DNA of 64,000 bases from Vibrio ponticus. Lineage in GTDB: Bacteria > Pseudomonadota > Gammaproteobacteria > Enterobacterales > Vibrionaceae. Shown piece by piece: positions 40,550 to 48,843 of this stretch; the first letter of the stretch is position 1, and each line of letters opens with the position of its first letter. Position numbers and translations under genes: made by a program. Location: positions 1,860,001 through 1,924,000 of the forward strand of contig NZ_AP019657.1 in NCBI RefSeq assembly GCF_009938225.1, in the 5' to 3' direction. The notes beneath the pieces were generated by a model. It saw only the letters and a list, made by a program, of their open reading frames with translations, was not told where the DNA came from and did not search any database.

Positions 40550-41067
40550 GCGGAAAACTCCTGTTTCATTTGCTTAAATGCTTCAATTTGTTGCGGGATC
40601 AGCTGGCGCTGCTTGTCGCGTCCCAAGTAGATTTTGAAAGCACACTCCCCTTCTTGAGTAAAAAAGCCAATATAGTGACTCTCTTTACCTCTAAAAGGCT
40701 TACTGACAAACGCGATTTTCGTAATGACATCTAAGCGTAAATGACCATGCAATTCACTCTCACGTCCCATTAGGTTGTAATACCCATGAGCGACCTTACC
40801 GCGAGGAAAAGGCGCTTTAGTCTCAAAAATAGAACCACATGAGTGAACGATAGTCGTGACACTACCCCATGCAGGTATCTGATCAAGAATGCTTTGAGCG
40901 TGCTCACCGCCAATACATGTCAGCATCACATGAGGTAAGGCAAATGTGATTTCGCCCTCACTCAGTTTCAGTTGCTTTGCCATTTCAGAAATAGGCACCG
41001 AATCATCATTAGCAAGAGCCGTGTCGACTAACGTTTGTACTTCCCTTTCAGAGCAAGAGGTATACAT
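40546..41067 (-). CDS. hutX: Heme-trafficking protein HutX
   Basis: Cytoplasmic heme carrier that hands heme to HutZ. The 173 residues show the HutX fold: 'VMLTCIGGEHAQSILDQIPAWGSVTTIVHSCGSIFETKAPFPRGKVAHGYYNLMGRESELHGHL' with the double repeat typical of the HuvX/HemS-like family. SD AGGAGAGAG lies just before the ATG. First gene of the minus-strand heme operon. No hutW stands upstream where vibrios usually have it. Confidence 0.92.
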   Translation of the reverse strand: MYTSCSEREVQTLVDTALANDDSVPISEMAKQLKLSEGEITFALPHVMLTCIGGEHAQSILDQIPAWGSVTTIVHSCGSIFETKAPFPRGKVAHGYYNLMGRESELHGHLRLDVITKIAFVSKPFRGKESHYIGFFTQEGECAFKIYLGRDKQRQLIPQQIEAFKQMKQEFSA

Positions 41068-41548
41068 ACTCTCTCCTGTTTTCTTTGTTGTTTTTTAATT
41101 CCACTGAGATCCCGATAAAGGCAACTAACAGCGATTTAATTCAACTGTAGCAAATGCGGCTGGATTTGCTTTCATTCGCTGCTGTTCATTTTCGTAACTG
41201 AAATTCTTCCTGTTATTCGCAACTTAGAATCATATTTTTGTAAATAGTAATGGTGGAAATTATGTTATACAAAAGATATGATAATGCAAATGATATTTCA
41301 TATCATTATTATTTGAATGGTTTTAAAGCGTTATCTTATTGTAAATCTGGAACATAGCATTTATTGAAAAGGGGCAGCTGGCACCAATCATTGTGTTCGC
41401 CTCAACCGGTTTTTAATCCATTCAAACCATCACATTAGCTCACTCATTACACCGTAGCTTTTGTAACCAACAGTGGAATACAGATCGCTGCTTTAACTCT
41501 CTCTCGCAAAGATATGCAGCGATCGATCTTGTTTATGGAACAACAACT
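41068..41548. other. Divergent control region between hutX and hutB
   Basis: 481 bp without a gene. A Fur-box-like site lies at 41289-41307. The region is AT-rich and must hold both promoters. Confidence 0.6.
41289..41307. promoter_or_regulatory. Fur-box-like site of the heme cassette
   Basis: aatgatatttcatatcatt matches the 7-1-7 Fur pattern (TGATAAT-N-ATTATCA) at 11 of 14 positions. It lies between divergent iron genes. Additional partial repeats (gatatgataatgc) flank it, which may allow more than one dimer to bind. Confidence 0.7.
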
Positions 41549-42400
41549 ATGAAAAACCTCACTCTCCTGTTAGCGATGTTGATTACGGTCAGCGCGACAT
41601 CTACTCATGCTCAAACCAATGAAAACCGAATTATCAGTGCAGGGTCCAGTATTACCGAACTATTGGTCGCATTGGGTGCAAAAGATCAGTTAGTGGCACT
41701 CGACCTTACCAGTAAGCACTTTAATACTGAGGGTGATCTACCCGTGGTCGGCTATCACCGCAGATTATCTCCTGAAGGCTTGATGGCGCTCTCACCTACA
41801 CACCTGATTGGCTCACATGAAATGGGACCAGAGGCAACGCTAACATTGCTCAAAAATGGCGGCGTGAAAGTGGAAACTGTGCCATCTGGTGATACTGAAC
41901 AAGACCTGTTCAATCGTATTGACGCTGTCGCTAAAATTACCGCCACACAAACTAAAGCAGCCGAACTCAAAGCGTCACTAAAAGCCAAACTGGAGAGTAT
42001 GCAACAGCGAGAGATCCAAAGGGCACCAAAAGTCATCTTTACCATGCTCAGTAAAGGTCGATCAGCGACGGTGGCGGGTGATGAGACCACGATTGATGTC
42101 ATCATTGAGCTCGCCGGAGGCAGTAATCCAGCTAAAAGCTCAATGACGTCTTATAAGCCACTTTCGCAAGAAGCCATCGTTGAAATGCAACCTGAGTACA
42201 TCTTAGTGAGTAACCGAGACTGGGGTAAGCTGGGAGGTAAACAAGGTATCTTGCAAGAATACCCGCTGCTTGTTGCCACGCCAGCTGCAACAAATAATCA
42301 AATCATTGCGGTACAAGGCAGTGCCATTATTGGAGGGCTTGGTATCGAGAGCCTAGAGTTAGCTGACCAGCTCTACCAAGAATTCAGTCACACCAACTAA
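41549..42400 (+). CDS. hutB: Heme ABC transporter periplasmic binding protein HutB
   Basis: Receives heme in the periplasm and delivers it to HutCD. The 283 residues have a signal peptide (about 1-21, ending THA), then the class-III binding-protein pattern of heme carriers: 'RIISAGSSITELLVALGAKDQLVALDLTSK', 'VVGYHRRLSPEGLMALSPTHLIGSHEMGP' and 'VAGDETTIDVIIELAGGSNPAKS'. A Tyr/His pair in 'VVGYHRRLS' is a likely heme ligand. First gene of hutBCD; the V. cholerae tonB1-exbB1-exbD1 genes normally before hutB are absent here. Confidence 0.92.
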   Translation: MKNLTLLLAMLITVSATSTHAQTNENRIISAGSSITELLVALGAKDQLVALDLTSKHFNTEGDLPVVGYHRRLSPEGLMALSPTHLIGSHEMGPEATLTLLKNGGVKVETVPSGDTEQDLFNRIDAVAKITATQTKAAELKASLKAKLESMQQREIQRAPKVIFTMLSKGRSATVAGDETTIDVIIELAGGSNPAKSSMTSYKPLSQEAIVEMQPEYILVSNRDWGKLGGKQGILQEYPLLVATPAATNNQIIAVQGSAIIGGLGIESLELADQLYQEFSHTN

Positions 42401-42413
42401 AACGCAGTGCCTT

Positions 42414-43457
42414 TTGATGAACAGTTCGAGATCACTTTCAACAAAGACGCTATGCATTATTTCGTCCATAGCGCTTTACTTAACAACCGTTGCCTCGATA
42501 ACGGTTGGTCCTATGGATATCAGCTTCACGGATAGCATCAAATCCATGTTACCAATCAGTAGTGTCGACACTCCGACTCATATTGCAATGATTATCCAAC
42601 AGGTTCGAATTCCACGCACCTTACTCGCCATTTCTGTAGGTGCTATCTTGGCGCTTTGTGGGGCAGTGTTACAAGGATTATTCCGCAATCCTCTTGCTGA
42701 TCCCGGCATCATTGGAGTGTCATCTGGAGCATCACTCGGGGCGGCGATTGCGATTGTCCTGCTCGGAGGGTTAGCCACTCATTACCCTACACTGATGCTA
42801 ATTGGCACCGTGCCTCTTTTCGCTTGTCTTGGTGGCGTCGTCGTAACATTTATTGTCTACCGTCTCGGCACTGATCAAAATGGTACCTCAGTTACCATGA
42901 TGTTGCTCGCTGGCATTGCTATCTCTGCAGCCGCTAACGCGGGGCTGGGACTGCTCAATTATTTTGCTGATGACCAAGCTCTGCGAGACCTTTCTTTATG
43001 GACTATGGGCTCACTCGCAGGGGCTAATTTGCAAGGTATTGTGCTGGCTTTCACTACCCTATTTATTTTGTTTGTTTGCTACCAACGCGACGCTGACAAA
43101 CTCAATGCCATGTTACTCGGCGAAGCAGAAGCAAGACATATGGGCATTAATGTACAGAGGGTGAAACGACGTCTAATTGTGTTAGCCGCAACTGGGGTTG
43201 GTATCACCGTATCACTGGCTGGCATTATTGGTTTTGTGGGTCTAATTGTTCCCCATCTAGCCCGTATGATAATTGGTCCTAACTACAAGTCACTGCTGCC
43301 CGTGAGCATGTTACTCGGAGCCTTATTACTCTTGTTTGCCGACATGTTAGCGAGAACGGTGGTTGCACCACTCGATATGCCGGTAGGCATCGTGACCGCA
43401 TTAATTGGTACGCCCTTCTTTCTTTGGTTGTTAATCAAACAAAAGGGGCGCGTCTGA
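42414..43457 (+). CDS. hutC: Heme ABC transporter permease HutC
   Basis: 347-residue FecCD-type permease with about nine to ten transmembrane segments. 'RIPRTLLAISVGAILALCGAVLQGLFRNPLADPGIIGVSSGASLGA' and 'GIIGFVGLIVPHLARMIIGPNYKSLLPVS' are family hallmarks. It follows hutB by 13 bp and is followed by hutD after 2 bp, so the three are one operon. Confidence 0.93.
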   Translation: MMNSSRSLSTKTLCIISSIALYLTTVASITVGPMDISFTDSIKSMLPISSVDTPTHIAMIIQQVRIPRTLLAISVGAILALCGAVLQGLFRNPLADPGIIGVSSGASLGAAIAIVLLGGLATHYPTLMLIGTVPLFACLGGVVVTFIVYRLGTDQNGTSVTMMLLAGIAISAAANAGLGLLNYFADDQALRDLSLWTMGSLAGANLQGIVLAFTTLFILFVCYQRDADKLNAMLLGEAEARHMGINVQRVKRRLIVLAATGVGITVSLAGIIGFVGLIVPHLARMIIGPNYKSLLPVSMLLGALLLLFADMLARTVVAPLDMPVGIVTALIGTPFFLWLLIKQKGRV

Positions 43458-43459
43458 CC

Positions 43460-44293
43460 ATGTTTTCTCTACTCTCTAGCCAATCAAATCAGCACCAAAT
43501 CTCACTCGCAGATTACAACGGCAATGTTAGCGTCGAAGTACAACAACTGACAGTTCAAATTGCGAATAAGCCAATCTTACGCAATATCGATCTCTGCTTA
43601 CATCGTAGTGAGTTTACCGCTTTATTGGGTCCCAATGGCACGGGTAAAAGTACTCTGCTAAAAGCCATCACCAATGAGATCGAACACCAAGGAAATATTA
43701 AACTTTATGGACAAGAACGCTGTCTTTGGTCAGCACCCGCATTGGCGCGTCATTTAGGCGTGTTGCCACAACACAGCAGTTTGTCATTTAACTTTACCGC
43801 GCAAGAAGTGGTCGAACTGGGTGCTATTGGTCTTAGCATGACAAATAGCGAAATCAAAAATGTCGTCAAGGCAAACATGCTTAAAACCGATGTCACACAT
43901 TTAGCACAGCGCTATTACCCAACGCTATCAGGTGGTGAAAAACAAAGGGTACATCTGGCTCGAGTGTTAACTCAACTGGAGCAAAGCCAAAATAACACTA
44001 CTATCTTGTTAGATGAGCCTACCTCTGCGTTAGATTTACACCATCAGCACACCACACTTGCTTTGGCTAAGTCCTTAGCAGAACAAGGCGCAACTGTAGT
44101 TGCCGTGCTTCATGACCTAAACCTTGCGGCACAATATGCCGATCGACTGGTGATCCTTAATCAAGGTAGCGTTGCGATTGATGCTACGCCTGAAATTGCT
44201 TTGCAGCAGGAGATTATTGAACAAGTGTATTGCCACAAAGTTTCCATTATCCCTCATCCACAATTAGGACACCCACTCGTCATTGCCAATTAA
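43460..44293 (+). CDS. hutD: Heme ABC transporter ATPase HutD
   Basis: 277 residues starting at ATG 43460, 2 bp after the hutC stop (TGACCATG); an in-frame GTG at 43424 overlaps hutC and is less likely. About 35 extra N-terminal residues precede the ABC domain. Walker A 'GPNGTGKST', signature 'LSGGEKQRVHLARV', Walker B 'TILLDEPTSALD' and H-loop 'VVAVLHDLNLA' are intact. A strong terminator follows. Confidence 0.93.
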   Translation: MFSLLSSQSNQHQISLADYNGNVSVEVQQLTVQIANKPILRNIDLCLHRSEFTALLGPNGTGKSTLLKAITNEIEHQGNIKLYGQERCLWSAPALARHLGVLPQHSSLSFNFTAQEVVELGAIGLSMTNSEIKNVVKANMLKTDVTHLAQRYYPTLSGGEKQRVHLARVLTQLEQSQNNTTILLDEPTSALDLHHQHTTLALAKSLAEQGATVVAVLHDLNLAAQYADRLVILNQGSVAIDATPEIALQQEIIEQVYCHKVSIIPHPQLGHPLVIAN

Positions 44294-44349
44294 CTATTGG
44301 CTTACTGCCAATAGAGAGGTTTGCTGACACCCTTCAGCAAACCTTTTTG
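44294..44349 (+). terminator. Terminator after hutD
   Basis: Two hairpins in a row: ctattggc / gccaatag (44294-44314) and a strong 11-bp aggtttgctga / tcagcaaacct hairpin (44317-44344) followed by five T. Confidence 0.88.
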
Positions 44350-44474
44350 TTTTGCCTCACTCAAATATTCTCGTGTTTGAGTATTTGTCTGATTAACATC
44401 TTGATCGAATTGGCGAATCTCCCTGCCTCACCCATACTATTAGATAGGAAATAGCTCTCAGGGAGTGAAAAGCT

Positions 44475-44660
44475 ATGGGTGAGAAGACCAAAATCAAAGT
44501 GATTATTGATACCGCGCTGATTGATGGTGTGTACCAAACCGAGTGTCGCTCAGGAAAAGACCGAAGAAAAAATCGCCATGTGAAATGGCGATTTTATGAG
44601 AGAAGAAAGGGGCATGACCCACGTAACCCGCAATCAAAATCGATAGATGAGGAGATTTAA
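44475..44660 (+). CDS. Small basic protein of 61 residues, function unknown
   Basis: ATG with SD GGGAG nine bases upstream. The 61-residue product is strongly basic in its centre ('CRSGKDRRKNRHVKWRFYERRKGHDPR'), with one Cys and a C-terminal 'KSIDEEI'. I do not recognise the family. The G-x-D-R-R-K pattern resembles small conserved proteins of vibrios. The stop lies in the loop of a stem formed with the end of the dctM gene (44641-44675). A good SD and basic composition unlike random reading frames support a real gene. Confidence 0.6.
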   Translation: MGEKTKIKVIIDTALIDGVYQTECRSGKDRRKNRHVKWRFYERRKGHDPRNPQSKSIDEEI

Positions 44661-44675
44661 CCCCCTCACCTATCG
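44641..44675. terminator. Hairpin between the 61-residue gene and dctM
   Basis: Arms cgatag-a-tgagg / cctca-c-ctatcg enclose the stop codon of the small gene; convergent to dctM. No long T run, so only a likely terminator. Confidence 0.55.
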
Positions 44676-44680
44676 TCGAA

Positions 44681-46042
44681 TTACTTGGTAATAATTTCTG
44701 GTCCCATCAAGGTGGTTGGTAACCAAGTGGATACCCAAGGCACGTAAGTGACTATGATGAGGAAGAGGAACATCACACCAACCCACGGCAGCGCCGCTTT
44801 TACTACCTGCATCATCGACATCTTCGCTACCCCGGCAGTCACAAACAAGTTGAGACCAACCGGCGGCGTTATCATGCCAATCTCCATATTCACTACCATC
44901 ATGATACCCAAGTGAATTGGGTCGATACCAAGCGCAATTGCAATTGGGAAAACCAGCGGTGCGACAATGATCAGCAGCCCTGATGGCTCCATGAACTGAC
45001 CACCAATAAGCAACAACACGTTAACTACGATAAGGAAAGTAATTGGTCCTAAGCCTGCCGATAGCATCGATTCAGTGATCATTTGCGGAATGCGCTCTTC
45101 GGTAAGCACATGCTTTAGAATCAGAGCATTAGCAATGATAAACAGCAGCATAATCGTCAGCTTACCCGCTTCATACAAGGTATGTTTAGTATCTTTGTGT
45201 ACAAAGGCTTGGAAGATTTTCACAATCGCTGGCTTGGTATTTTGTTTATCAGCAAATGGCCCCATGTCTTTATAGACAAAGTTAGCGATAAAGAATGAGT
45301 AAACCGCCGCAACGGCTGCTGCCTCTGTCGGTGTAAATACACCGCCGTAAATACCACCAAGAATGATAACCACCAGCAGCAAACCCCAGCTTGCGTCTTT
45401 GGCGGAAGCAAACATTTCGCCCCAACCGACAAAGGGTTGTTTAGGAAGGTTCTTAACGCGTGCTGCGATGTAGATAGCTATCATTAACATCACACCAGCA
45501 AGCAAGCCTGGAATCACGCCACCTAGGAACATGCGACCAACCGATACGTCCGTTGCCGCCGCGTACACCACCATTACGATTGATGGCGGGATCAAAATCC
45601 CCAATGTACCCGCGTTACAAATAACACCAGAAGCAAACTCTTTCGAGTAACCATTGCGAACCATACCTGCGATAACGATACTACCAATCGCAACCACAGT
45701 TGCTGGCGAAGAGCCAGACAGTGCCGCAAACATCATACACGCCACAACGGATGCCATAGCAAGACCACCGCGGAACCAACCCACCATAGCGATTGCAAAA
45801 CGAATGATTCGTTTCGCCACACCACCCGTCGACATAAAGCTTGAAGCAAGAATAAAGAATGGGATCGCAAGTAGAGTGTAGTGCCCAGCAAAGGCATTAA
45901 AAAGTGTTTGAGCGACGGATGCCAATGACGCATCTGAATGCATCATCAAAAATAGCATACTGGACAAACCCAGCGAAACGGCGATTGGCACACCAATTAG
46001 CATAAAGCCAACCACCATAACGAATAGCAACAAAATATCCAT
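44681..46042 (-). CDS. dctM: TRAP dicarboxylate transporter large permease DctM
   Basis: 453 residues, about 12 membrane segments, large subunit of the TRAP symporter that moves C4-dicarboxylates with Na+. 'GVPIAVSLGLSSMLFLM', 'ALSGSSPATVVAIGSIVIAGMVRNGYSKEFASGVICNAGTLGILIPPSIVMVVYA' and 'QFMEPSGLLIIVAPLVFPIAIALGIDPIHLGIMMVVNMEIGMITPPVGLNLFV' are strongly conserved DctM motifs. It starts 3 bp after the dctQ stop. Confidence 0.95.
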   Translation of the reverse strand: MDILLLFVMVVGFMLIGVPIAVSLGLSSMLFLMMHSDASLASVAQTLFNAFAGHYTLLAIPFFILASSFMSTGGVAKRIIRFAIAMVGWFRGGLAMASVVACMMFAALSGSSPATVVAIGSIVIAGMVRNGYSKEFASGVICNAGTLGILIPPSIVMVVYAAATDVSVGRMFLGGVIPGLLAGVMLMIAIYIAARVKNLPKQPFVGWGEMFASAKDASWGLLLVVIILGGIYGGVFTPTEAAAVAAVYSFFIANFVYKDMGPFADKQNTKPAIVKIFQAFVHKDTKHTLYEAGKLTIMLLFIIANALILKHVLTEERIPQMITESMLSAGLGPITFLIVVNVLLLIGGQFMEPSGLLIIVAPLVFPIAIALGIDPIHLGIMMVVNMEIGMITPPVGLNLFVTAGVAKMSMMQVVKAALPWVGVMFLFLIIVTYVPWVSTWLPTTLMGPEIITK

Positions 46043-46045
46043 TAC

Positions 46046-46714
46046 CTAGCTCTCCTTGTCGCTTTTATTGTTTTTTGTATCCATCGCATCACCGGCATCC
46101 GCCAGTTCCGCTTTCAGCGCTTCTAAATCTTCCTCCGCTTCATGACCGGCAATCAAACGATCTTGTTTGTTGGTTGCAATGTACCAAGTCACTTGAGCAA
46201 AACGGAAAGTCAGCAGTGCCATACCTATCGGTAAAGCCATATAAGGAATAAAGCGCGGCATTTTTTCATAACGCTCGCCTTCATTAAGCCAGTCGGCTAA
46301 AAACTGCAGCATTTCAGGCATTGGAATGTCGTCGGTTTCGTACCAAGCGCGGTCGGTAACAAATGGGAACCAATAGTTCCATGAACCAACGAGTAGCAAG
46401 ATAGAAAACGCCAAACAGCACGCCGCCGCCAGCAAGGCGTAAACTTTACGCAGGTTGTCCGGCGCCATGTTAATGATCACATCTACACCAATATGAAAGT
46501 GCTTTTTAACACCATAAGAGGCGCCAACTAACACCATCCAGGCAAACATAAATACCGTAAGTTCTAATGCCCAAAGTATGTTGTCGTTAAACACATAACG
46601 GGAGATAACGTTGGCAAACGTTAATAGCGTCATCGCACCAAGAAAAAAGGCGATGAGAGACTCTTCAATGGCGTCAGTTACCCGTCCGACTTTGGTAAAA
46701 AATGACTGTTCCAT
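46046..46714 (-). CDS. dctQ: TRAP dicarboxylate transporter small permease DctQ
   Basis: 222 residues with four membrane segments. The open frame runs to 46828, but the ATG at 46714 ('MEQSFFTKVGRVTDAIEESLIAFFLGAMTLLTFANVISRYVFN') matches DctQ; the extra 38 codons overlap a palindromic repeat and are not coding. An acidic C-terminal tail ('AGHEAEEDLEALKAELADAGDAMDTKNNKSDKES') is longer than usual. The gap to dctP is about 195 bp. Confidence 0.92.
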   Translation of the reverse strand: MEQSFFTKVGRVTDAIEESLIAFFLGAMTLLTFANVISRYVFNDNILWALELTVFMFAWMVLVGASYGVKKHFHIGVDVIINMAPDNLRKVYALLAAACCLAFSILLLVGSWNYWFPFVTDRAWYETDDIPMPEMLQFLADWLNEGERYEKMPRFIPYMALPIGMALLTFRFAQVTWYIATNKQDRLIAGHEAEEDLEALKAELADAGDAMDTKNNKSDKES

Positions 46715-46815
46715 AGTTATTCGCTTCTGAATTGTTTCCCTAAAGAGAAAAAGAAAACAGGTCCTTCTATTAAAATACCCAACGAATCTTAAATAGGGGA
46801 AGAAGACTACTGGGA

Positions 46816-46873
46816 TATACCCAAGCAAGTTCTTGGCGTACGAAATTAAACACCGTGAAATTACTTGGGTATA
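46816..46873. repeat. Palindromic intergenic repeat, copy 2 (TATACCCAAG type)
   Basis: Starts tatacccaagcaa and ends ttacttgggtata; the outer 10 bp arms are the same as in the copy at 12734-12788. Lies between dctP and dctQ, within the transcript. Confidence 0.8.
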
Positions 46874-46909
46874 AAAAGGACCTAAAACTGAGCCAGTATT
46901 AACTGGTTA

Positions 46910-47905
46910 TTAATTATTGGAATCGAGAGCTGCTTGGATAAGATCCGAACCGATATCTTTCTCGAATTTATTCCAAACCGGTTGTAGGGCTGTTACCCAC
47001 TGTTGGCGCTGCTCTGGAGTTAGAGTACGTACCACGCCACCTGCTTCAATGATGTTGGCTTTGTTCTGGTTATTTACCTTGGTCGATTCAGCATTACGTG
47101 TCGCGGTGACTTCTTGAATAATTGTATTTAACTGCTCACGCTGGTCGTCTGGTAAACCTTTCCAGAAATCCGTAGAAGTCACGACTAGGTAATCAAGAAT
47201 ACCGTGGTTGGTTTCAGTAATACCGTCTTGAACTTCGAAGAACTTCTTACCGTAGATATTTGACCAAGTGTTTTCTTGACCGTCGATAACTTTAGTTTGC
47301 AGACCGCCATACACTTCTTTGAATGACATCTTCTGTGGGTTAGCGCCTAGCTGCTCAAACTGCGCGACCAATACATCGGATGCTTGTACACGGAACTTCA
47401 AGCCTTCCGCATCTTGAGGAGTCAGCAGTGGCTTATTCGCCGACATCTGCTTCATACCGTTATGCCAGAATGCCAGACCTTGCAAACCACGACGGTTCAT
47501 CGCATTTTTCAGCTTCTCACCCGATTCCGAATTTTGGAAACGGTCAACCGCATCAACGTCTTCAAATAGGAATGGTAGGTCAAAGATACGGTACTTTTTC
47601 GTGAACTTTTCAAACTTAGAGAGAGAAGGGGCAGCAAGTTGCACGTCACCGTTTAGTAGCGCTTCGAGTACTTTGTTGTCATCGTATAGCGTTGAGTTTG
47701 GAAAAACCTGCATACACAGTTTGCCATTCATCTCATCGTTTACACGCTGTTCCAATAGTGAAGCTGCAATGCCTTTAGGGTGTTTATCTGTGTTGGTGAC
47801 ATGGCTGAACTTAATCACTGTCTCACCAGGATCACAGGCCGCCATCGCATTAAAACTTGTGGCTGCCAATACAGATACGGATAGTAGGGTCAAAGGCTTA
47901 AACAT
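46910..47905 (-). CDS. dctP: TRAP dicarboxylate-binding protein DctP
   Basis: Periplasmic receptor of the TRAP system. The 331 residues start with a signal peptide (MFKPLTLLSVSVLAATSFNAMA, cleavage near 22). 'VIKFSHVTNTDKHPKGIAASLLEQRVNDEMNGKLCMQVFPNSTLYDDNKVLEALLNGDVQLAAPSLSKFEKF' and 'GLKFRVQASDVLVAQFEQLGANPQKMSFKEVYGGLQTKVIDGQENTWSNIY' (with the dicarboxylate-binding Arg) are hallmarks. First gene of dctPQM; preceded by a sigma-54 promoter. Confidence 0.95.
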   Translation of the reverse strand: MFKPLTLLSVSVLAATSFNAMAACDPGETVIKFSHVTNTDKHPKGIAASLLEQRVNDEMNGKLCMQVFPNSTLYDDNKVLEALLNGDVQLAAPSLSKFEKFTKKYRIFDLPFLFEDVDAVDRFQNSESGEKLKNAMNRRGLQGLAFWHNGMKQMSANKPLLTPQDAEGLKFRVQASDVLVAQFEQLGANPQKMSFKEVYGGLQTKVIDGQENTWSNIYGKKFFEVQDGITETNHGILDYLVVTSTDFWKGLPDDQREQLNTIIQEVTATRNAESTKVNNQNKANIIEAGGVVRTLTPEQRQQWVTALQPVWNKFEKDIGSDLIQAALDSNN

Positions 47906-47962
47906 TATTATTCTCCTTGTTAAGTGGACAACCCCATCACTGGGTGTTGATGCTTAACTAAG

Positions 47963-47979
47963 GGCAATAACCAAGCCAA
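47963..47979 (-). promoter_or_regulatory. Sigma-54 (-24/-12) promoter of dctPQM
   Basis: On the minus strand TTGGCTTGGTTATTGCC shows GG and GC spaced by exactly 10 bp, matching the sigma-54 pattern (TGGCAC-N5-TTGC). It lies about 58 bp before the dctP ATG. DctD, in this window, is a sigma-54 activator. Confidence 0.8.
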
Positions 47980-48073
47980 CTTAGTTAAATAAATGTAAAA
48001 TCATTTATTTACAAATAGTTAACAAAAACAAAAGCAAAAATAAAGAAAGCTCTCCGCTAAGAGAAAACCAAAA

Positions 48074-48123
48074 ATGGGTGGAATTTCACCCATAAAAAAT
48101 GACAAATGGGTGAAATCCCCCAT
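48074..48123. promoter_or_regulatory. Tandem palindromes upstream of dctP, candidate DctD sites
   Basis: atgggtggaatttcacccat (48074-48093) and atgggtgaaatcccccat (48106-48123) share the arm ATGGGTG. Their centres are 31 bp apart, about three helical turns, and lie about 95-150 bp upstream of the -24 element, a normal place for enhancer sites. Confidence 0.65.
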
Positions 48124-48472
48124 TTTGCATCCCTATCCCAACGGCTTATTTCCCGCCCGTCGACCGTCACCAAAACCGAAGTAACAGACATCAAATGGAC
48201 ATCGGGCATATTTGGTCACTAAAAGTAAAAGTCACATGAGATCACTTTGTGCATAATTGCTAATTTAGACAATTTGAAGTCGTTTCTTCAGGTAACGTTA
48301 AGTTTTTAGCAAACTAATCAGTTGATATGACTCGGTGAGTATTAATCAATAGCAGAGATGTCACTCGACTACAAAAATTTTTGAACAGTTGAGCGTATCG
48401 CTTGAAGATAAGAGGTAGGTGACAGTTAGCCATTTTAAGTCTGTTTAATTGCTAAGCTCAGACTTCAAACTA

Positions 48473-48527
48473 ACAAACAAAATATGTGGGCGCTAAGAGA
48501 TAAAGGTACTATGTTAGTACCCACATA
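48473..48527 (-). terminator. Terminator of the 37-residue peptide gene
   Basis: On the minus strand outer arms tatgtggg / cccacata enclose an inner hairpin (ggtacta / tagtacc), followed by TTTTGTTTG. It lies 16 bp after the stop codon. Confidence 0.75.
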
Positions 48528-48542
48528 CTTGCTAATACTTTA

Positions 48543-48656
48543 CTAGATAATGTGTTGCACCAGGAAGAACACACTCACAATACCTGCCAGCGAAAAAATG
48601 CAAGTACGGCTAATCACTCCAAAATTGGAAGGTTGTATCATTTCTTGTTCTCTCAT
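48543..48656 (-). CDS. 37-residue single-pass membrane peptide
   Basis: Not previously evident as a long frame. The ATG at 48656 is preceded by SD GAGGTG at a spacing of about 5. The peptide MREQEMIQPSNFGVISRTCI continues into one hydrophobic segment (about residues 19-35) and ends at Ile37. A sigma-70-like promoter at 48690-48717 and an intrinsic terminator at 48473-48527 frame it, giving a complete transcription unit of about 200 bp. No family is recognised. Small hydrophobic peptides of this kind often modulate membrane transporters or sensors, but nothing in the sequence shows a partner. Confidence 0.65.
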   Translation of the reverse strand: MREQEMIQPSNFGVISRTCIFSLAGIVSVFFLVQHII

Positions 48657-48689
48657 AACCACCTCACTTAATATGACATCTTAATTACA

Positions 48690-48717
48690 ATAATATGAAA
48701 ATTGGGCGAATTGACAA
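48690..48717 (-). promoter_or_regulatory. Sigma-70-like promoter of the 37-residue peptide
   Basis: On the minus strand TTGTCA, then 16 bp, then TATTAT, each one change from consensus. Transcription would begin about 25 bp before the start codon. Confidence 0.65.
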
Positions 48718-48843
48718 TTTTTTTATGATGAACTTTTTGTGACACTATTTGAGCAATCTCACATTTAACCAGCTGAATTTAGGGGATATTGACAGATAAA
48801 ACCATCCCTTTTGCAGACATTCCAAGCTATCACCAACCAAACG

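Larger units (their letters stand above)
47906..48472. other. Intergenic region upstream of dctP
   Basis: Contains the sigma-54 promoter and the two palindromes listed separately. From about 48130 to 48470 I see no gene or clear signal. Confidence 0.5.

Noticed and set aside
46715..46828. 38 extra N-terminal residues of dctQ
   Set aside because: They overlap a palindromic repeat and lack family similarity; the ATG at 46714 is better.
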